Of a DNA stretch of 64,000 nt, positions 62,922 to 64,000 are shown piece after piece. Both the position numbers and the translations under genes were made by a program. The DNA comes from Xylocopa sonorina (Eukaryota > Arthropoda > Insecta > Hymenoptera > Apidae). The stretch lies in NCBI RefSeq assembly GCF_050948175.1, contig NW_027490249.1:62001-126000 (forward strand), read 5' to 3'. Position 1 is the first letter of the stretch. Every line of letters starts with the position of its first letter. The notes beneath the pieces were generated by a model. The model was not told the DNA's origin, made no database searches, and saw only the letters and a list, made by a program, of their open reading frames with translations.

Positions 62922-63998
62922 TTAGTATTTATACGTATATACATTAGAATAGTAAACGTAAGGGTAAGTAAGGGCGGGTGACTCGATGCGTTGCTGTGCT
63001 GGTGCCTCGTGGATATCGGGATACGCGCGATAGCGCGTTTGGCCGGTCCATCTCCGGGGCGGATACTGCGGGTCGGCTGCCTTAGCTCGGCGAAGGGGTG
63101 ATTTGCCCGTGCGCTCGAATGTAGATGTTCGCAGGTAAGAAGGCTCTGCGTGCTGTGGGAGGCGTTGGGGGGTGGAAGGCGGTACGCCGGACGTTACACC
63201 TCCCCCCTTCGAAAAGGAGTCTTGGCGGTGCCAAGATCTCCTGACTGGTTGGTGCCCGTAGGGGCGTGCCTCGGTGGTTGCTGCGCTGCCGGTTGTCTGC
63301 CGTGGTTCCGCTGAGTTTCTGCTTTTCCTGCAATAGCGAATTCGCTTCGCCTCTGGGGAGTGGCCCGTGTCGATGATAGCCGCACCTTTGCTGCTAATTG
63401 GTTTGGTACTGGCACTGCAATTGTCTCTATCACTAGCACTGATTTCATTCGCTCCTGTTACGTTCACCCTTGTCTCACTGTCAGTCTTTGTCTGTTTTAT
63501 TACACTCTTACGTTTACAAGGTTTTAGTTTGTTTGAATGTACGATTTTAATTTTTCCCTTAATAGATAGTTTTACATTATTATTATTGAGAATTTCGAAG
63601 ATTCTAAATGGGCCGACATACTGGGATTGGAATTTGTGTTTACAAGGTTCCCTTAATAGAAATACCCATTGTCCAACCTCGAATCTCTGTACATTTTGTT
63701 TCCTGTCGTAATAGTACTTAGCTCGCTGTTTCGCTCGGTCTAAATTTTCTTTCGCTAATTTTTGTGAATTCGTGATTTTCTGGTTTAGGTCTCGTAGGTA
63801 GTCGGAATAGGTTTCGTTCTCCGAAATGTCTTGAAACGGCGTTTCTGATGGCGTTCTGGCTATACGCCCGAAAACTAACTCGTGTGGGGTATATAGTGTA
63901 CCCTCGTGAACGCTCGTATTGTACGAAAACATGGCGTAGGGTAGCCATTTTGCCCAATCGCCACTGGTGTCGATGAAGTGCTTAAGGTATTCCGCAAG
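62922..63998 (-). CDS. pol: Pol polyprotein C-terminus (integrase), partial, extends into U3
   Basis: Integrase joins retrotransposon cDNA to host DNA. The 358 visible codons are open from the window edge (first full codon at 63998) to a stop at 62922-62924. The Met at 63932 is internal. Residues 1-45 are the region just after the catalytic core (WLPYAMFSYNTSVHEGT, TPHELVFGR). A basic, helix-prone stretch follows (residues 60-100), then a GPF/Y module with YVGPF at about 127-131 and SNKLKPCK at about 155-162. Beyond this is a low-complexity tail without a recognisable chromodomain. The frame passes through the polypurine tract as KGGG (264-267), and the last 91 residues (268-358) are encoded by U3, ending near ESPALTYPYVYYS. 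The DDE catalytic residues are off the edge. The family call is firm; the role of the LTR-encoded tail is unknown. Confidence 0.9.
   Translation of the reverse strand, partial: LAEYLKHFIDTSGDWAKWLPYAMFSYNTSVHEGTLYTPHELVFGRIARTPSETPFQDISENETYSDYLRDLNQKITNSQKLAKENLDRAKQRAKYYYDRKQNVQRFEVGQWVFLLREPCKHKFQSQYVGPFRIFEILNNNNVKLSIKGKIKIVHSNKLKPCKRKSVIKQTKTDSETRVNVTGANEISASDRDNCSASTKPISSKGAAIIDTGHSPEAKRIRYCRKSRNSAEPRQTTGSAATTEARPYGHQPVRRSWHRQDSFSKGGGVTSGVPPSTPQRLPQHAEPSYLRTSTFERTGKSPLRRAKAADPQYPPRRWTGQTRYRAYPDIHEAPAQQRIESPALTYPYVYYSNVYTYKY
63199..63209 (-). promoter_or_regulatory. Polypurine tract (plus-strand primer site)
   Basis: On the minus strand AAGGGGGGAGG lies immediately before the TGTAACGTC end of the LTR, the expected place for the primer of second-strand DNA synthesis. 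It is also read as Lys-Gly-Gly-Gly codons of pol. Confidence 0.88.
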
Positions 63999-64000
63999 CA

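Larger units (their letters stand above)
61668..63198 (-). mobile_element. Complete 3' LTR, 1531 bp
   Basis: Bounded on the minus strand by TGTAACGTCCGGCG (5' end at 63198, directly after the polypurine tract) and GGACGTGACA (3' end at 61668). The terminal 9 bases are near-inverted repeats and match the solo LTR termini. With a start site at 62646, U3 is about 552 bp and R-U5 about 979 bp, nearly the same as in the solo LTR (574 and 985). U3 holds the pol tail and a GT-rich simple run near 62870-62910. No canonical AATAAA was seen downstream of the start site on the coding strand. Confidence 0.92.
61668..64000 (-). mobile_element. Ty3/gypsy-type LTR retrotransposon, 3' part, cut by window edge
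   Basis: Reading on the minus strand, the window contains the last 358 codons of pol (integrase C-terminal region and tail), a polypurine tract and a complete 3' LTR ending against satellite at 61667. The assignment to Ty3/gypsy rests on the integrase region typical of that group (AMFSYNTSVHEGT, TPHELVFGR and a YVGPF GPF/Y motif) and on pol being directly followed by the polypurine tract with no env frame between. The pol frame is intact as far as visible, so the copy may be young. Gag, protease, reverse transcriptase, the integrase catalytic core, the primer-binding site and the 5' LTR lie beyond the edge. The 4 bases before the LTR are CATA, the expected target-site duplication. Confidence 0.92.

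Noticed and set aside
62930..62942. TATAAATA on the minus strand as the LTR TATA box
   Set aside because: It lies about 290 bp upstream of the putative start and overlaps the end of the pol tail, too far to position it.
62927..63197. Chromodomain at the integrase C-terminus targeting heterochromatin
   Set aside because: The tail after the GPF/Y motif lacks a recognisable chromodomain pattern of aromatic residues and is low-complexity, so insertion in satellite is not explained by one.
63367..63711. Plus-strand hydrophobic frame of 114 codons
   Set aside because: It is antisense to the integrase reading frame and has no independent support.
1..64000. Telomeric repeats (TTAGG or TTAGGG arrays)
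   Set aside because: No tandem run was seen.

Overview
The window is almost entirely satellite DNA from an animal genome, most likely an arthropod and probably an insect. The arthropod call is an inference from the Ty3/gypsy-type integrase tail at the right edge and from Inr plus DPE core-promoter signatures in the LTRs. No ordinary host gene, rRNA or tRNA was found.

Layout. Positions 1-46191 and 47755-61667 are one head-to-tail array of a 174-bp monomer, about 345 copies, roughly 37% GC, all in the same orientation. Two LTR retrotransposon insertions interrupt it. The first is a solo LTR (46192-47750, + strand) flanked by a 4-bp CTTC target-site duplication. The second is a minus-strand element that enters at 61667/61668. 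It shows its complete 3' LTR (61668-63198), polypurine tract (63199-63209) and the end of pol, and runs off the right edge.

The array has several layers of higher-order structure. It contains an apparently identical 11,834-bp tandem duplication (8562-20395 and 20396-32229). Inside it are 14-mer (2436 bp) units and 7-mer (1218 bp) units. Older mosaic duplications have offsets of 3827, 4697, 6777 and 6090 bp, and 4-, 6-, 10- and 11-monomer offsets recur. Monomers from about 33.8 kb rightwards include two divergent types that I did not see further left. Each standard monomer carries two dyads: GCGATATCGC, and TTCCTTGCAAGGAA or a near variant of it.

The most interesting signal is in the two LTRs, which are related but well diverged. 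Both seem to be protein-coding at two places. The pol frame runs through the polypurine tract into U3 and ends after 91-97 LTR-encoded codons. A second, unrecognised frame in R-U5 (47271 onward on +; 62151 down to 61855 on -) keeps two conserved blocks in which most identical residues use different synonymous codons, including two-base switches such as AGG/CGA and CTC/TTA. Both LTRs also share an Inr and a DPE at exactly +28, placing the start of transcription at about 46766 and 62646, and a duplicated 19-bp motif just upstream of the second frame.

The long open frames across the satellite are a side effect of a monomer length divisible by three and are not annotated as genes.
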